This document shows, in pieces, positions 24,897-33,929 of a stretch of DNA of 53,323 bases. A program made the position numbers and the translations under genes. The stretch covers positions 1-53,323 of the forward strand of contig CACBAM010000014.1 in NCBI GenBank assembly GCA_902537215.1, in the 5' to 3' direction. Below the pieces are notes generated by a model. It was given only the letters and a program-made list of their open reading frames with translations. It searched no databases and was not told where the DNA came from. Numbering within the stretch: position 1 is the first letter of the stretch; every line of letters starts with the position of its first letter. This stretch comes from an uncultured Alphaproteobacteria bacterium. Its GTDB lineage: Bacteria; Pseudomonadota; Alphaproteobacteria; Rhodobacterales; Rhodobacteraceae.

Positions 24897-27689
24897 TTGG
24901 AGGTATATGAAGCTTATTTGCAAGAAATAATAGAGCGCTCAAAACTCGGGCTCGGTCCAAAGCCTATCGACCAGGGAAATCTATTAGAAGAAATTATAAA
25001 TATAATTTTGAAACCTGAATCTCCATACAGAAATGATGCAGTAAAACATTTTATATATAATACATTACCAGGCACCACCAGTGCCGCATCGGTTAAAGCA
25101 AAGTTTTTAAAAAAACTAATTTTAAAGGGCGAGCTTATAGCCGAAATTGATCAAAAATATGCATTTGAGTTACTATCGCACATGAAAGGTGGTCCATCCG
25201 TAGAAGTACTTTTAGACCTCGCCTTTCATGAGGATGTTATGATTGCCGAACAAGCAGCAACCGTGTTAAAAACGCAGGTCTTTCTTTATGAAGCGGATAC
25301 AAACAGGCTTGAGAAAGAATATTATGCTGGCAACAAAATTGCTCAAGAAATATTAGAAAGTTACTCAAAGGCAGAATTTTTTACAAAGCTAGATACAATT
25401 CCAGAAAAAATTAAAGTTGTAACCTATGTTGCTGCTGAAGGTGATATTTCCACTGACCTACTATCACCAGGTAATCAGGCTCACTCTCGCTCAGACAGAG
25501 AACTTCATGGACAATGTTTTATATCAAAACGGGCTCAGAATGAAATCTCACAACTTAAGATAGCTCACCCTGACAAAAGCGTTATGCTTGTTGCTGAAAA
25601 GGGCACAATGGGCGTGGGTTCTTCTAGAATGTCAGGTGTCAATAATGTCGCTCTTTGGACAGGTAAGAAAGCTAGTCCCTACATTCCTTATGTGAATGTA
25701 GCCCCGATCGTTGCTGGAACAAATGGTATATCACCGATTTTTCTTACTACTGTTGGCGTGACAGGAGGTATTGGAATAGATTTAAAAAATTGGGTTAAAA
25801 AGAAAGATTCCAATGGAAACGTAATTCTAAATAATGATGGTGAGCCTGTTTTAGAGCAATTATATTCTGTTGAAACGGGGACGGTATTTACCATTAATAC
25901 GAAAACGAAGAAACTTTATAATGACGAAGAGGATAAGGAACTAGTAGACATAAGCTCATCATTTACGAGCCAAAAGGTAGAGTTTATGAAAGCTGGAGGA
26001 TCCTACTCTGTAGTCTTTGGGAAGAAACTTCAGAATCTTGCAAGCCTTATTTTAAACAAAGATCCTGTAAATGTCTTTGCTTCTCCGAGAGAAATCCATT
26101 CAGAAGGACAAGGATTAACAGCAGTTGAAAAAATATTTAATAAAAATGCTGTTGGTCTTACTAGCAACAGAAAACTCTTGGCGGGTTCCGATGTCCGAGT
26201 TAACGTCAATATTGTTGGATCACAGGACACTACCGGTCTCATGACTGCACAAGAGTTAGAAGCAATGGCTGCTACTGTTATATCGCCGTTACTTGATTGC
26301 GCATATCAGTCTGGATGCCATACAGCTTCTGTCTGGGACATAAAAGCCCAAAATAATATTCCTAGATTAATGCAATTTATGCATGACTTTGGCCTGATAA
26401 CCGCCCGGGATCCAAAGGGTGTTTATCACTCGATGACAGATGTAATACACAAAGTACTCAATGACCTCACAATAGATGATTGGGCAATAATTATTGGAGG
26501 TGACTCACATACTAGAATGTCAAAGGGTATTGCGTTTGGAGCAGATTCTGGCACTGTTGCGCTCGCTCTTGCCACCGGAGAAGCTACCATGCCCATTCCT
26601 GAGTCGGTAAAGGTCACTTTTAGGGGGGATTTGCAAAGACATGTAGATTTTAGAGATGTTGTTCATTCTACACAAGCGCAAATGTTGAAGCAGTTTGGTG
26701 AAAATGTTTTTCAAGGAAGAGTTATTGAAGTGCATATTGGCACTTTAATGTCGGATCAAGCATTTACCTTTACTGATTGGACTGCTGAAATGAAAGCGAA
26801 AGCCGCCGTTTGTATTTCCAATGATGATATTTTAATCGACTCATTAAAGATATCAAAAAAACGAATAGAGAAGATGATTGAAAAAGGAATGGATAATAAA
26901 AGTCAAACTTTGAGGGGTTTGGTAGACATGGCGTCTTCAAGAATAGAAGAGATAAAATCTGGAGAAAGACCAGCTCTAAAGCCAGACAAAGACGCAAATT
27001 ATTTTGCAGAGGTTGTAGTAGATTTGAATGAAATCAATGAGCCAATGATTGCAGATCCAGATGTTAGCAACATAGATATTTCTAAGAGATATACCCACGA
27101 TACTATAAGACCAATATCTTATTACAGAGCCAAAAAATCTGTTGATCTAGGGTTTGTTGGTTCATGTATGGTTCATAAAGGGGATATGAAAATTGTTGCT
27201 CAAATGCTGCGTAATCTCGAAAAAAAATCAGGTAAGGTAAAGTTTAAGGCGCCTTTAGTGGTGGCAGCACCTACATACAATATAATAGATGAGCTTAAGG
27301 AAGAGGGAGATTGGGATATTTTACAAAAATATGCAGGATTCCAATTTGATGATAAAAATCCAAAGCAAACAGCTAGAATTGAATATGAAAACATATTATA
27401 TCTAGAGAGACCAGGATGTAACCTGTGCATGGGAAACCAGGAGAAGGCTGAAAAAGGAGATACTGTTCTTGCAACATCGACACGTCTTTTCAAGGGTAGG
27501 GTAGTAGAGGATTCTTCTGATAAAAAGGGGGAATCGCTATTAGCCTCAACCCCTGTGGTGGTACTTTCGGCTATATTAGGAAGAACGCCCACTTTGGAAG
27601 AGTATAAAAGCTCTGTTAAAGGCATAGATCTCACTAAATTCAAACCTCCGTCAGAGAAGCCTTTGGATAAATTATCAGTACATTTTTAA
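24897..27689 (+). CDS. acnB: Aconitase B (aconitate hydratase / 2-methylisocitrate dehydratase)
   Basis: AcnB interconverts citrate and isocitrate in the TCA cycle and can act in the methylcitrate route. At 930 residues it has AcnB architecture: an N-terminal HEAT-like region (from about residue 1 to 160), the swivel domain, then domains 1-3. The start TTG at 24897, behind GAGGGGG, gives MEVYEAYLQEIIERSKLGLG, matching the family N-terminus. The iron-sulfur cysteines are seen in VGSCMVHKGDM and PGCNLCMGNQ; other signatures are DWAIIIGGDSHTRMSKG and FGADSGTVALALATGE. Many alphaproteobacteria rely on AcnA, so AcnB here is noteworthy. About 230 bp precede it without another gene. Confidence 0.95.
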   Translation: MEVYEAYLQEIIERSKLGLGPKPIDQGNLLEEIINIILKPESPYRNDAVKHFIYNTLPGTTSAASVKAKFLKKLILKGELIAEIDQKYAFELLSHMKGGPSVEVLLDLAFHEDVMIAEQAATVLKTQVFLYEADTNRLEKEYYAGNKIAQEILESYSKAEFFTKLDTIPEKIKVVTYVAAEGDISTDLLSPGNQAHSRSDRELHGQCFISKRAQNEISQLKIAHPDKSVMLVAEKGTMGVGSSRMSGVNNVALWTGKKASPYIPYVNVAPIVAGTNGISPIFLTTVGVTGGIGIDLKNWVKKKDSNGNVILNNDGEPVLEQLYSVETGTVFTINTKTKKLYNDEEDKELVDISSSFTSQKVEFMKAGGSYSVVFGKKLQNLASLILNKDPVNVFASPREIHSEGQGLTAVEKIFNKNAVGLTSNRKLLAGSDVRVNVNIVGSQDTTGLMTAQELEAMAATVISPLLDCAYQSGCHTASVWDIKAQNNIPRLMQFMHDFGLITARDPKGVYHSMTDVIHKVLNDLTIDDWAIIIGGDSHTRMSKGIAFGADSGTVALALATGEATMPIPESVKVTFRGDLQRHVDFRDVVHSTQAQMLKQFGENVFQGRVIEVHIGTLMSDQAFTFTDWTAEMKAKAAVCISNDDILIDSLKISKKRIEKMIEKGMDNKSQTLRGLVDMASSRIEEIKSGERPALKPDKDANYFAEVVVDLNEINEPMIADPDVSNIDISKRYTHDTIRPISYYRAKKSVDLGFVGSCMVHKGDMKIVAQMLRNLEKKSGKVKFKAPLVVAAPTYNIIDELKEEGDWDILQKYAGFQFDDKNPKQTARIEYENILYLERPGCNLCMGNQEKAEKGDTVLATSTRLFKGRVVEDSSDKKGESLLASTPVVVLSAILGRTPTLEEYKSSVKGIDLTKFKPPSEKPLDKLSVHF

Positions 27690-27696
27690 CATCTTA

Positions 27697-27723
27697 TTTA
27701 GGCTAAAAAATTTCTGGCCTAAA
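27697..27723. terminator. Possible bidirectional terminator between acnB and the Kdo-transferase gene
   Basis: A 7-bp inverted repeat (TTTAGGC ... GCCTAAA, 13-base loop) flanked by A/T-rich sequence lies in the convergent gap. The stem is short and there is no long T-run, so this is tentative. Confidence 0.4.
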
Positions 27724-27776
27724 ATTAGACATTATCGATCGTATGTAAAATTGAGTTTATAGGCTTTGTGACAATG

Positions 27777-29060
27777 CTATTTAGCCTCCCTATTATGGTA
27801 TATTTCTAAAATATGAGCTATAAGTTTGTGAGCCACTAACTTATTACGCTTTATATAATCCAAACCCTTTTTTATTCTTTCTTCTCTACTTTTGGCAACG
27901 GAGTATTTTATAACTGCACTAGAGATATCATGCCTGTTTTCTACAATATCGGAAATCCCAATTGAAGACAATTTATCATAACCTGGTTCTAGCATTTTAG
28001 GACCATGAATAACTATAGAGCTTGCCTGCAAGGCCTCGAATGGATTTTTACCTTCTTTTATTCCTTCGAAATTTAGGGAGTTGCCAATGAACGAAATAAA
28101 CGCCATTTTGTACCATAATCCAAGCTCTCCAACTCGGTTTATAACTAAAATTTCTGTATCTTCTTTTGGTAGATCGCTGTAGCTGTTTCTTAATGTAACG
28201 GATTTAGAAAAACACCTAGCTTTTTTTAGAGTATTTTTACTTAGTTCTACTGACCTTGGTATCATTACTAAAACTAAGTTTGGCAGATTGGACTTTGTTA
28301 TTTTATAAGCCTCTAAAATTTCATTTTCCTCACTATCGTGTAACGATGCCGCAACAAAAATTAATTTGCCTTTAAACAATATTTTTAAGCTTTCTTCTAT
28401 AGCTCTTGTATCTGGCAATATTGTTCCAGCCGATTTTAATGGCCCATTAACGGTAATCTTGTCTTCACTGATACCAAAATCAATAAAATGGAATTTTGAT
28501 GATTCATCTTGCAAAAAAATATGATCAAATTCCTTAAGAGGTTGGGTGAATACTTTTCCCAAACGTTTTCTTGAAATTTTCTTTCTATCATTCATCCTTG
28601 CATTAATTAGGAGAAGAGGAATTTTTCTCTCTTTCACCTTTCTAGTTCTAAGCGGCCAAATATCGAGCTCGGAAAATAAAACGATTTTTGGCCTCCAATA
28701 CTCTAGAAATCTATATAATACATAGTGATTATCTACGGGAGCAAACTGATGAATTATATTTGAATTTAGTGGGATATTTTCTAGCGCATCTTTAGATTGT
28801 AAGGTAGAGCTAGTTATTAGAAGTGTATGATCTGAAAAAACTTCAGATAACTCTTGTAGAAATAGCGTCAATGACAGAGTTTCACCTAAACCTAAAGCGT
28901 TTATCCAAATTAACTCTTTTTTTGGACGCTTTTCCGTACAATATCCGAGCTTTTCTTTATACCTTAATTTGTGTTCTTTTCCTTTAAATCTTCTTATAGC
29001 CAAAATCAAAACCCAAATAGGGTAATTAAAATAACAGAAAAACTTGTATAGAATTAACAA
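27777..29060 (-). CDS. waaA: 3-deoxy-D-manno-octulosonic acid (Kdo) transferase family protein
   Basis: A GT30-type glycosyltransferase of 427 residues with an N-terminal membrane anchor (about residues 1-22). The acceptor-side motif IWINALGLGETLSL (about 50-63) carries the conserved Gly-Glu of WaaA, and the donor-side region has SFIGNSLNFEGIKEGKNPFEAL (quoted in part: FIGNSLNFEGIKEGKNPFE) where WaaA has GGS-x7-G-HN-EP. Canonical GGSL/HNPLE is altered to IGNSL/KNPFE, so this may be a divergent Kdo transferase or a paralogue acting on another sugar. A sugar methyltransferase lies beyond a 579-bp gap in this surface-polysaccharide region. Confidence 0.78.
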   Translation of the reverse strand: MLILYKFFCYFNYPIWVLILAIRRFKGKEHKLRYKEKLGYCTEKRPKKELIWINALGLGETLSLTLFLQELSEVFSDHTLLITSSTLQSKDALENIPLNSNIIHQFAPVDNHYVLYRFLEYWRPKIVLFSELDIWPLRTRKVKERKIPLLLINARMNDRKKISRKRLGKVFTQPLKEFDHIFLQDESSKFHFIDFGISEDKITVNGPLKSAGTILPDTRAIEESLKILFKGKLIFVAASLHDSEENEILEAYKITKSNLPNLVLVMIPRSVELSKNTLKKARCFSKSVTLRNSYSDLPKEDTEILVINRVGELGLWYKMAFISFIGNSLNFEGIKEGKNPFEALQASSIVIHGPKMLEPGYDKLSSIGISDIVENRHDISSAVIKYSVAKSREERIKKGLDYIKRNKLVAHKLIAHILEIYHNREAK

Positions 29061-29639
29061 TTTTTATACCAAACTTCTAATTAGCAATGAAAGACATCAC
29101 TAGGTTTTTAGACAAATCCAGCCTGAACATCTACGAACCAAATTAAACTTATATTCTAGTCAAATAACGTTCTACCGATCACCATATTCTAATCATTAAT
29201 TCAAATTTTTGAACATTTTGTTTATAATTAACAGAGTGTGGGCGGAATAAATATAATTAACGTGACTGTACTTTGACTGGAGAAACCATAACTGGCACCT
29301 TATCTCAAGCTTACGTTAAAAATCTCTAAATACACGTAACGAAATAACTATAAAAGTCCAATAATTTTATTCTGGCCTGATAGAGGTTTTTTAAATCATA
29401 GCTATCCTTTTAGCTCAGTTGAAGGGATTTTAACCTAAAAAATTTTTAAAAAACCGAAGTTTAATATTTTGCTATTCATAATTAAAATGAACTGATAAAT
29501 AAAAGGTGACAACAATTTTGAATAAGTAAATAAAAGCATACAGATAAAGAGTTGATGAATTTGATACGCCAGCTTCTTAATACAAGACCACAAACCTAGA
29601 CTTTTGTTTTAATTTCCATATAAAGGGCATTGGGCAAAA
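29061..29639. other. Long AT-rich intergenic stretch, no gene seen
   Basis: 579 bp between two divergently transcribed genes. I see no open frame with a ribosome site, no RNA-gene signature and no clear inverted repeat. It may hold promoters for both neighbours and decayed sequence. Confidence 0.5.
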
Positions 29640-30632
29640 ATGAAATCTTCCTATAAATTAGCAAAAAATCTGTTCCCTAAACACCTAATCAGTAAACATT
29701 GGGATATTTATCCCCCCAACTTTCATAAAGATTTATTTAATGAAAATAAAATAAAAAGCTTTAGAAGCAATGAGCTGAGTTTTAAGTTGAATGACTCTTT
29801 AGAAAACGCAGTGCTCTCAAGAACAAGAAAGGTTCTTAAGCAATTGAGAAGAATTACCGGTAAAATATTTATAGAAAAAAATAAAGAGATAGTTGTCGGC
29901 AATCCAAAAACACTTAAAATTTTTGATGAATCTTATGACTATCATGACTTATTCATCATTTATTTTTTTCACACTCTATCTCCATTCTTATCTGAAAAAA
30001 GCAAAAATTCGCCTTTTTTTGTATGTGAAATAGGTGGAGGTTACGGTGCACTCGCCCACTGCATAAAAAAAAATTTCCCTAGTGCAGTTTGTTTGCTATT
30101 GGACCTACCAGAACAAAACTATATATCCAACTATTATCTAAGAAAATTGAATCCAAATGCGAAAATCCTCAACCTTGAAGCTCTTATAAAAATAAAAAAC
30201 ATTAAGTCTGTTGATGATCTTCAAATAGAGAAAATTGATCTTGTAGAGTATGATTACGTCATATTGCCAGGATATCTGATAGAAAAAATACAAAAAAGCT
30301 TTATAGATGTTTTTATTAATACAAGATCCTTCATGGAGATGAATATTGAGACCGTGAACTTTTATTTTTCACATATACATCGAGCAATAAATAAAAGTGG
30401 AGTATTTTATTGCGTCAATCGGTACATAAAAAAAACATCTGGTGATACTATAAAATTTAAAAACTTTCCATTAGACGAAAAATGGTCGTTTGCGATATCA
30501 AGAAAAAGTTTTTCTCAGCCACTTATACATGAAGCCTTATTAAGGCGAATTAATTTTAAGAATTATGAACTAAGACAAGAATTGATGAGACTTAAACCAT
30601 ATGATGTTAATTTCTTTAAAAGCTTGCTCTAA
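29640..30632 (+). CDS. Putative sugar O-methyltransferase
   Basis: A 330-residue class I methyltransferase. The SAM motif FVCEIGGGYGALAHCIKKNF is at about residues 121-140, followed by LLLDLPEQNYISNYYL, the pattern of the putative sugar O-methyltransferase family found in polysaccharide loci. The N-terminal 110 residues are lysine-rich and lack obvious motifs. The neighbours are a Kdo-transferase homologue, a carbamoyltransferase remnant and a broken SGNH hydrolase, all consistent with surface-glycan decoration. No Shine-Dalgarno sequence is obvious. The substrate is unknown. Confidence 0.75.
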   Translation: MKSSYKLAKNLFPKHLISKHWDIYPPNFHKDLFNENKIKSFRSNELSFKLNDSLENAVLSRTRKVLKQLRRITGKIFIEKNKEIVVGNPKTLKIFDESYDYHDLFIIYFFHTLSPFLSEKSKNSPFFVCEIGGGYGALAHCIKKNFPSAVCLLLDLPEQNYISNYYLRKLNPNAKILNLEALIKIKNIKSVDDLQIEKIDLVEYDYVILPGYLIEKIQKSFIDVFINTRSFMEMNIETVNFYFSHIHRAINKSGVFYCVNRYIKKTSGDTIKFKNFPLDEKWSFAISRKSFSQPLIHEALLRRINFKNYELRQELMRLKPYDVNFFKSLL

Positions 30633-30890
30633 CTATAAAACTTCAAAAAGAGTTAAGGTAAGAAAATTATTTATTAATATCTAGTTTTAATGTGGTACCC
30701 CTAACGGAAAAGAGGCTATCTAAACAAATTTTATAAATCCTAACATTTTAATTTTTTAGTATTATTTTGTAAGGAATATTTGTATTTTTGCTCCCCTAAA
30801 GGTCCAGAAGTTTCCATTGAATTTTTTATTTCATATAGAAGCCCTAATGTGCTTATCATAGATGATGTTAAAAAAGATAAACACCGCTAA

Positions 30891-31247
30891 ATGACATCTT
30901 TTGAAAAACGCCTGTTAGGTAGTGATAAGCTTAAAGTGCCACGATCATCTGTGCAAGCTGTTACACATGTTAATTATTCGGCACAAATTCAAACCGTCGA
31001 TAGGAACACAAACCCTCATTTTCATGCACCTATCTCAAAATTTAAAGAGAAAACTGGTTGCTCACTTATCGTATACACTTCGTTCAATGTAAGAGCAGAG
31101 CCAATCGTTTGTTCACCGAAAGATGCCTTTAAATTTTTTATGGGAACTGATCTAGATATTTTGATAGAAGGAGACTACTTACTTATTAAAGTTAAGCAAG
31201 ACATCGATTTTAAGGAAAATTATGAGGACTTTTACGAGTTATCGTAA
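30891..31247 (+). pseudogene. Carbamoyltransferase (NodU/CmcH type), C-terminal remnant
   Basis: The 118-residue frame matches only the C-terminal end of NodU/CmcH carbamoyltransferases: QAVTHVNYSAQIQTVDRNTN, FKEKTGCSLIVYTSFNVRAE, and PIVCSPKDAFKFFMGTDLD. A full protein is about five times longer. Directly upstream, a TAA at 30888-30890 interrupts the same frame; before it the translation SYRSPNVLIIDDVKKDKHR continues the family pattern (normally SPYML...). So the gene is a decayed remnant with at least one nonsense codon, and most of the N-terminus is missing. Expression from the ATG at 30891 as a stand-alone protein is unlikely. Confidence 0.8.
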
Positions 31248-31289
31248 TAAGTGATCTGCATAACGAATGGACTTTTAGTTCTAAAAAGC

Positions 31290-32496
31290 TTATTGCTGCA
31301 AGGAATTCACTAGAACTTCAAACTTTTTTGCTATAATGTAATTTCGTAAGGGGTGTAATGAATATTGTCGACATAAGTATCCTGTTTTTTCTCTGTAAAG
31401 GCATTCATTAAGTTTACAAATTTGACACCCTTACAATCGCTAAATTTTCTCTCTAATTCTGAATAAACTTTTGAATATCTCTCAAAAGCTTGGTTCATCA
31501 ATTTAGAATAATTAATTCCGCTCTCGATTGTAGCTTCATATCTTTTTCAAACTTATTGATTAAAGCAATTTCATTTTCTGTTAAATTTTCTTCTCTGCTG
31601 TAAGCGTGTGGCTGAAGCGCTCCAATGAAAAAAAAGTTCGAACGACAAGCAAGCGCAGCAAATGTTTCTAAGTTAGTTTGGAATACTTTAGCAAAAAATG
31701 GATCATCCTTATATATTTCCTTAGATAAAATATAATTTGGGTATTTATTATAAAATGTTTCTTTATCAGAAAAAATTAAATTGACCGTGGAGTATATTCG
31801 GTTGATAGCAAGAGATGTAAAAGGCATGAATGGTATCATTCCATCTGTAGAAGATCTTTTTACATGCATACCGTTCATACTTTCAAAATATTTGTAACTA
31901 TAGTCACTCCAGTTTATTATAGGACTAGATATTTTAATTCTATTCTTTTCAAATATTGCATTCCACGCATAATTAAACCCATCCAGAGCTATGACAATAT
32001 CGGGGTCCAGATATATAAGATATTGAATAAACTTAACCAACTCCGCTCCAGAATATCCACCTCCTGCTCCAAAATTAAGGACTTCATAATAGCGTTTTGA
32101 TTTTCTTTTACTCTGATTATTATTAATCATTTGTTCTAGCTGGGAAGATATAGTTTCACTAACGCTTGAGGACCCTGAGCCTGCCGTTGAGCTACCGCCA
32201 AGCATAATTACCCTAGTGATGTTATTATCTTTTTTGTAGGAAAAAGTGGTGCCTTCCTCTTTGTTTTCTATAAACCCAAATTTTCCAATGGGGAGTACTC
32301 CATAAGTGTCATTTGGAACAAGCCTGACTAAAGTTACGGGATCAAAAGCGCCATAGCTCGTTTTAACGGTCCACAAGGTTGAGATTTCGTTATATCTGTT
32401 CATGATTGATTTTTTAAATGATTGATCATGTTTTATGATGTCATTCGAAACCAAAGCAGTAATAGAAATTAGCTCCAAAAATAATAATGTAATCAC
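31290..32496 (-). pseudogene. SGNH/GDSL-type hydrolase, membrane-anchored, broken by two frameshifts
   Basis: An N-terminal membrane segment (from about LLFLELISITALVS) precedes an SGNH fold: nucleophile motif IMLGGSSTAGSGSS, then FGAGGGYSGAELV and IALDGFNYAW. The main frame stops at 31498, but the next frame continues without a gap: MNQAFERYSKVYSELERKF ... YVDNIHYTPY, supplying the catalytic Asp-x-x-His block. It breaks again near 31340, and a third frame finishes as IIAKKFEVLVNSLQQ ending at 31290. One missing A near 31500 and one missing G near 31342 would restore a single gene. No ATG/GTG/TTG with a ribosome site exists at the 5' end; GTG 32496 is the only candidate. Such proteins often deacetylate or acetylate surface sugars. 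Confidence 0.78.
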
Positions 32497-32559
32497 TCCA
32501 ACAAGAGCATATGCGCTGAAGGCAACTAAGAATTTTTTCCTATATTTTTTATCAGTCTA

Positions 32560-32947
32560 AGTTTACCTTATTAAATTGAAAAATTATGTCCATATCAAAC
32601 GCAGATTGCGCAAAAAGTAGAAAGTTAGATTATAATTGGAGAGTTTTATTAAATGAAAATGGCTTAGAATGGGTATATTTGGGAAGAAGAGAACTTTGAA
32701 GTTCCCGGCGCGCAAAGATTAAAGAGTCTCGGTATTAACACAATGGCACTCTATCGTTAATGAAATCCATACTTCATTGGATCAAATAATATCTGATAAC
32801 ATACTAAAGTTGGCTTATTGGCGGAGAGACCCTCCTAACCATTTATTTTTGATCATCTTGTTTCTTTGTATTTTATAGACTTGTAGTTTTCTAGTCTACA
32901 ATTTAGTCTACAACATTATTGTTAGTGAATTATTTTTTGGGGAATAA
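32560..32947. other. Intergenic region upstream of sugar-acid operon
   Basis: About 390 bp between the broken hydrolase and the SDR gene. Short stretches translate to protein-like text in shifting frames, which suggests decayed coding sequence, but I could not assign it. The right end carries the operator-like repeats at 32881-32913. Confidence 0.4.
32881..32913. promoter_or_regulatory. Operator-like repeats upstream of the SDR-UxaA genes
   Basis: Two exact copies of TAGTCTACAA start at 32892 and 32904 (period 12), and a TTGTAG at 32881 forms an inverted partner (TTGTAG-N9-CTACAA). They lie 35-67 bp in front of the SDR start, where a promoter and operator belong. A GntR-type regulator is a guess from the gene context; no regulator gene is next to it. 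Confidence 0.5.
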
Positions 32948-33847
32948 ATGGCAAAATCTAAAATATTTGTGACTGGCGGAAGTGGAAAAGCTGGCAAGCA
33001 TTTAATAGCATACTTGCTAGAAAAAGGATATTCGGTCGTAAATGCTGACCTTGTTCCGCTTGTGATGGATGGGGTTGATAATATAAATTTAGATATATCG
33101 GACTCCGGTCAACTTTTTAATACTTTATCGAGCTATTCAAATATACCAGAGCTAAAATTAGGCGAAGATATAAAAAGTTTCAAAGCAGTAGTTCATTTGG
33201 CAGCTATACCAAGAATTTTGCTCAAGCCGGACAATGAAACGTTTCGCATCAATACACTAGGTACTTATAATGTAATTGAAGCAGCAACAAAACTAGGTAT
33301 TAAAAAAATTATTTTTGCATCTTCAGAAACGACATATGGGTTTTGTTTCGCTCAAGGTAATCCAATTCCCAAATGGCTTCCAATTGAAGAAGACTATGAA
33401 ACCAATCCTACCGATAGTTATGGGCTTTCAAAAGTTTTAAACGAGCAAACTGGTAAAGCTTTTCAAAAACGCACTGGCATTGACATTTACGCATTACGAA
33501 TAGGGAATATTATTGAACCCGATGAATATCATAGGTTTAAGGAATTTTGTAAAAACCCAAGTATAAGATTAAGGAACCTTTTTAATTACATTGACGCCCG
33601 AGATTTAGCTCAAGCGATAGAACTGTGCATAAAGAAGGACGGGCTTGGTTATGAAGTCTTTAATGTTACCCATGATATTAACTCTGTCAGTTTATCGACT
33701 AAGGATATAGTGAATAAATTTTTCCCTAATGTAAAAATAAGAAGGGAAATGAAAGAATATGAATCAATATTATCTTCAAAGAAAATTAGAGATGTCCTTG
33801 GGTTCAATCCAGTGCATGATTGGAGAAATTATTTTAAAGGAGATTAA
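32948..33847 (+). CDS. NAD(P)-dependent epimerase/dehydratase family SDR (uronate dehydrogenase-like)
   Basis: An extended short-chain dehydrogenase of 299 residues. The Rossmann motif FVTGGSGKAGKHLIAYLLEK is at about residues 6-25, the acidic residue after strand 2 is in VVNADLVP, and the catalytic serine and YxxxK are in FASSETTYGF and SYGLSKVLNE (about 119-128 and 158-167). Some of these proteins oxidise hexuronates to aldarolactones. The next gene is a UxaA/GarD-type dehydratase of sugar acids, which supports a sugar-acid pathway; the exact substrate is not determined. Confidence 0.8.
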   Translation: MAKSKIFVTGGSGKAGKHLIAYLLEKGYSVVNADLVPLVMDGVDNINLDISDSGQLFNTLSSYSNIPELKLGEDIKSFKAVVHLAAIPRILLKPDNETFRINTLGTYNVIEAATKLGIKKIIFASSETTYGFCFAQGNPIPKWLPIEEDYETNPTDSYGLSKVLNEQTGKAFQKRTGIDIYALRIGNIIEPDEYHRFKEFCKNPSIRLRNLFNYIDARDLAQAIELCIKKDGLGYEVFNVTHDINSVSLSTKDIVNKFFPNVKIRREMKEYESILSSKKIRDVLGFNPVHDWRNYFKGD

Positions 33848-33929
33848 TAATTGATTTATGGGAAAAGAGAGAAAGCTCTAAAAATATTTTCTTCGTTTTC
33901 ATATATGACGTTCGGAAAGGCGTATCGAA

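Noticed and set aside
32819-32840. Possible tRNA 3' end
   Set aside because: No T-arm (GGTTCGAATCC type), anticodon arm or D-arm can be folded from the adjacent sequence, so it is not a tRNA gene.
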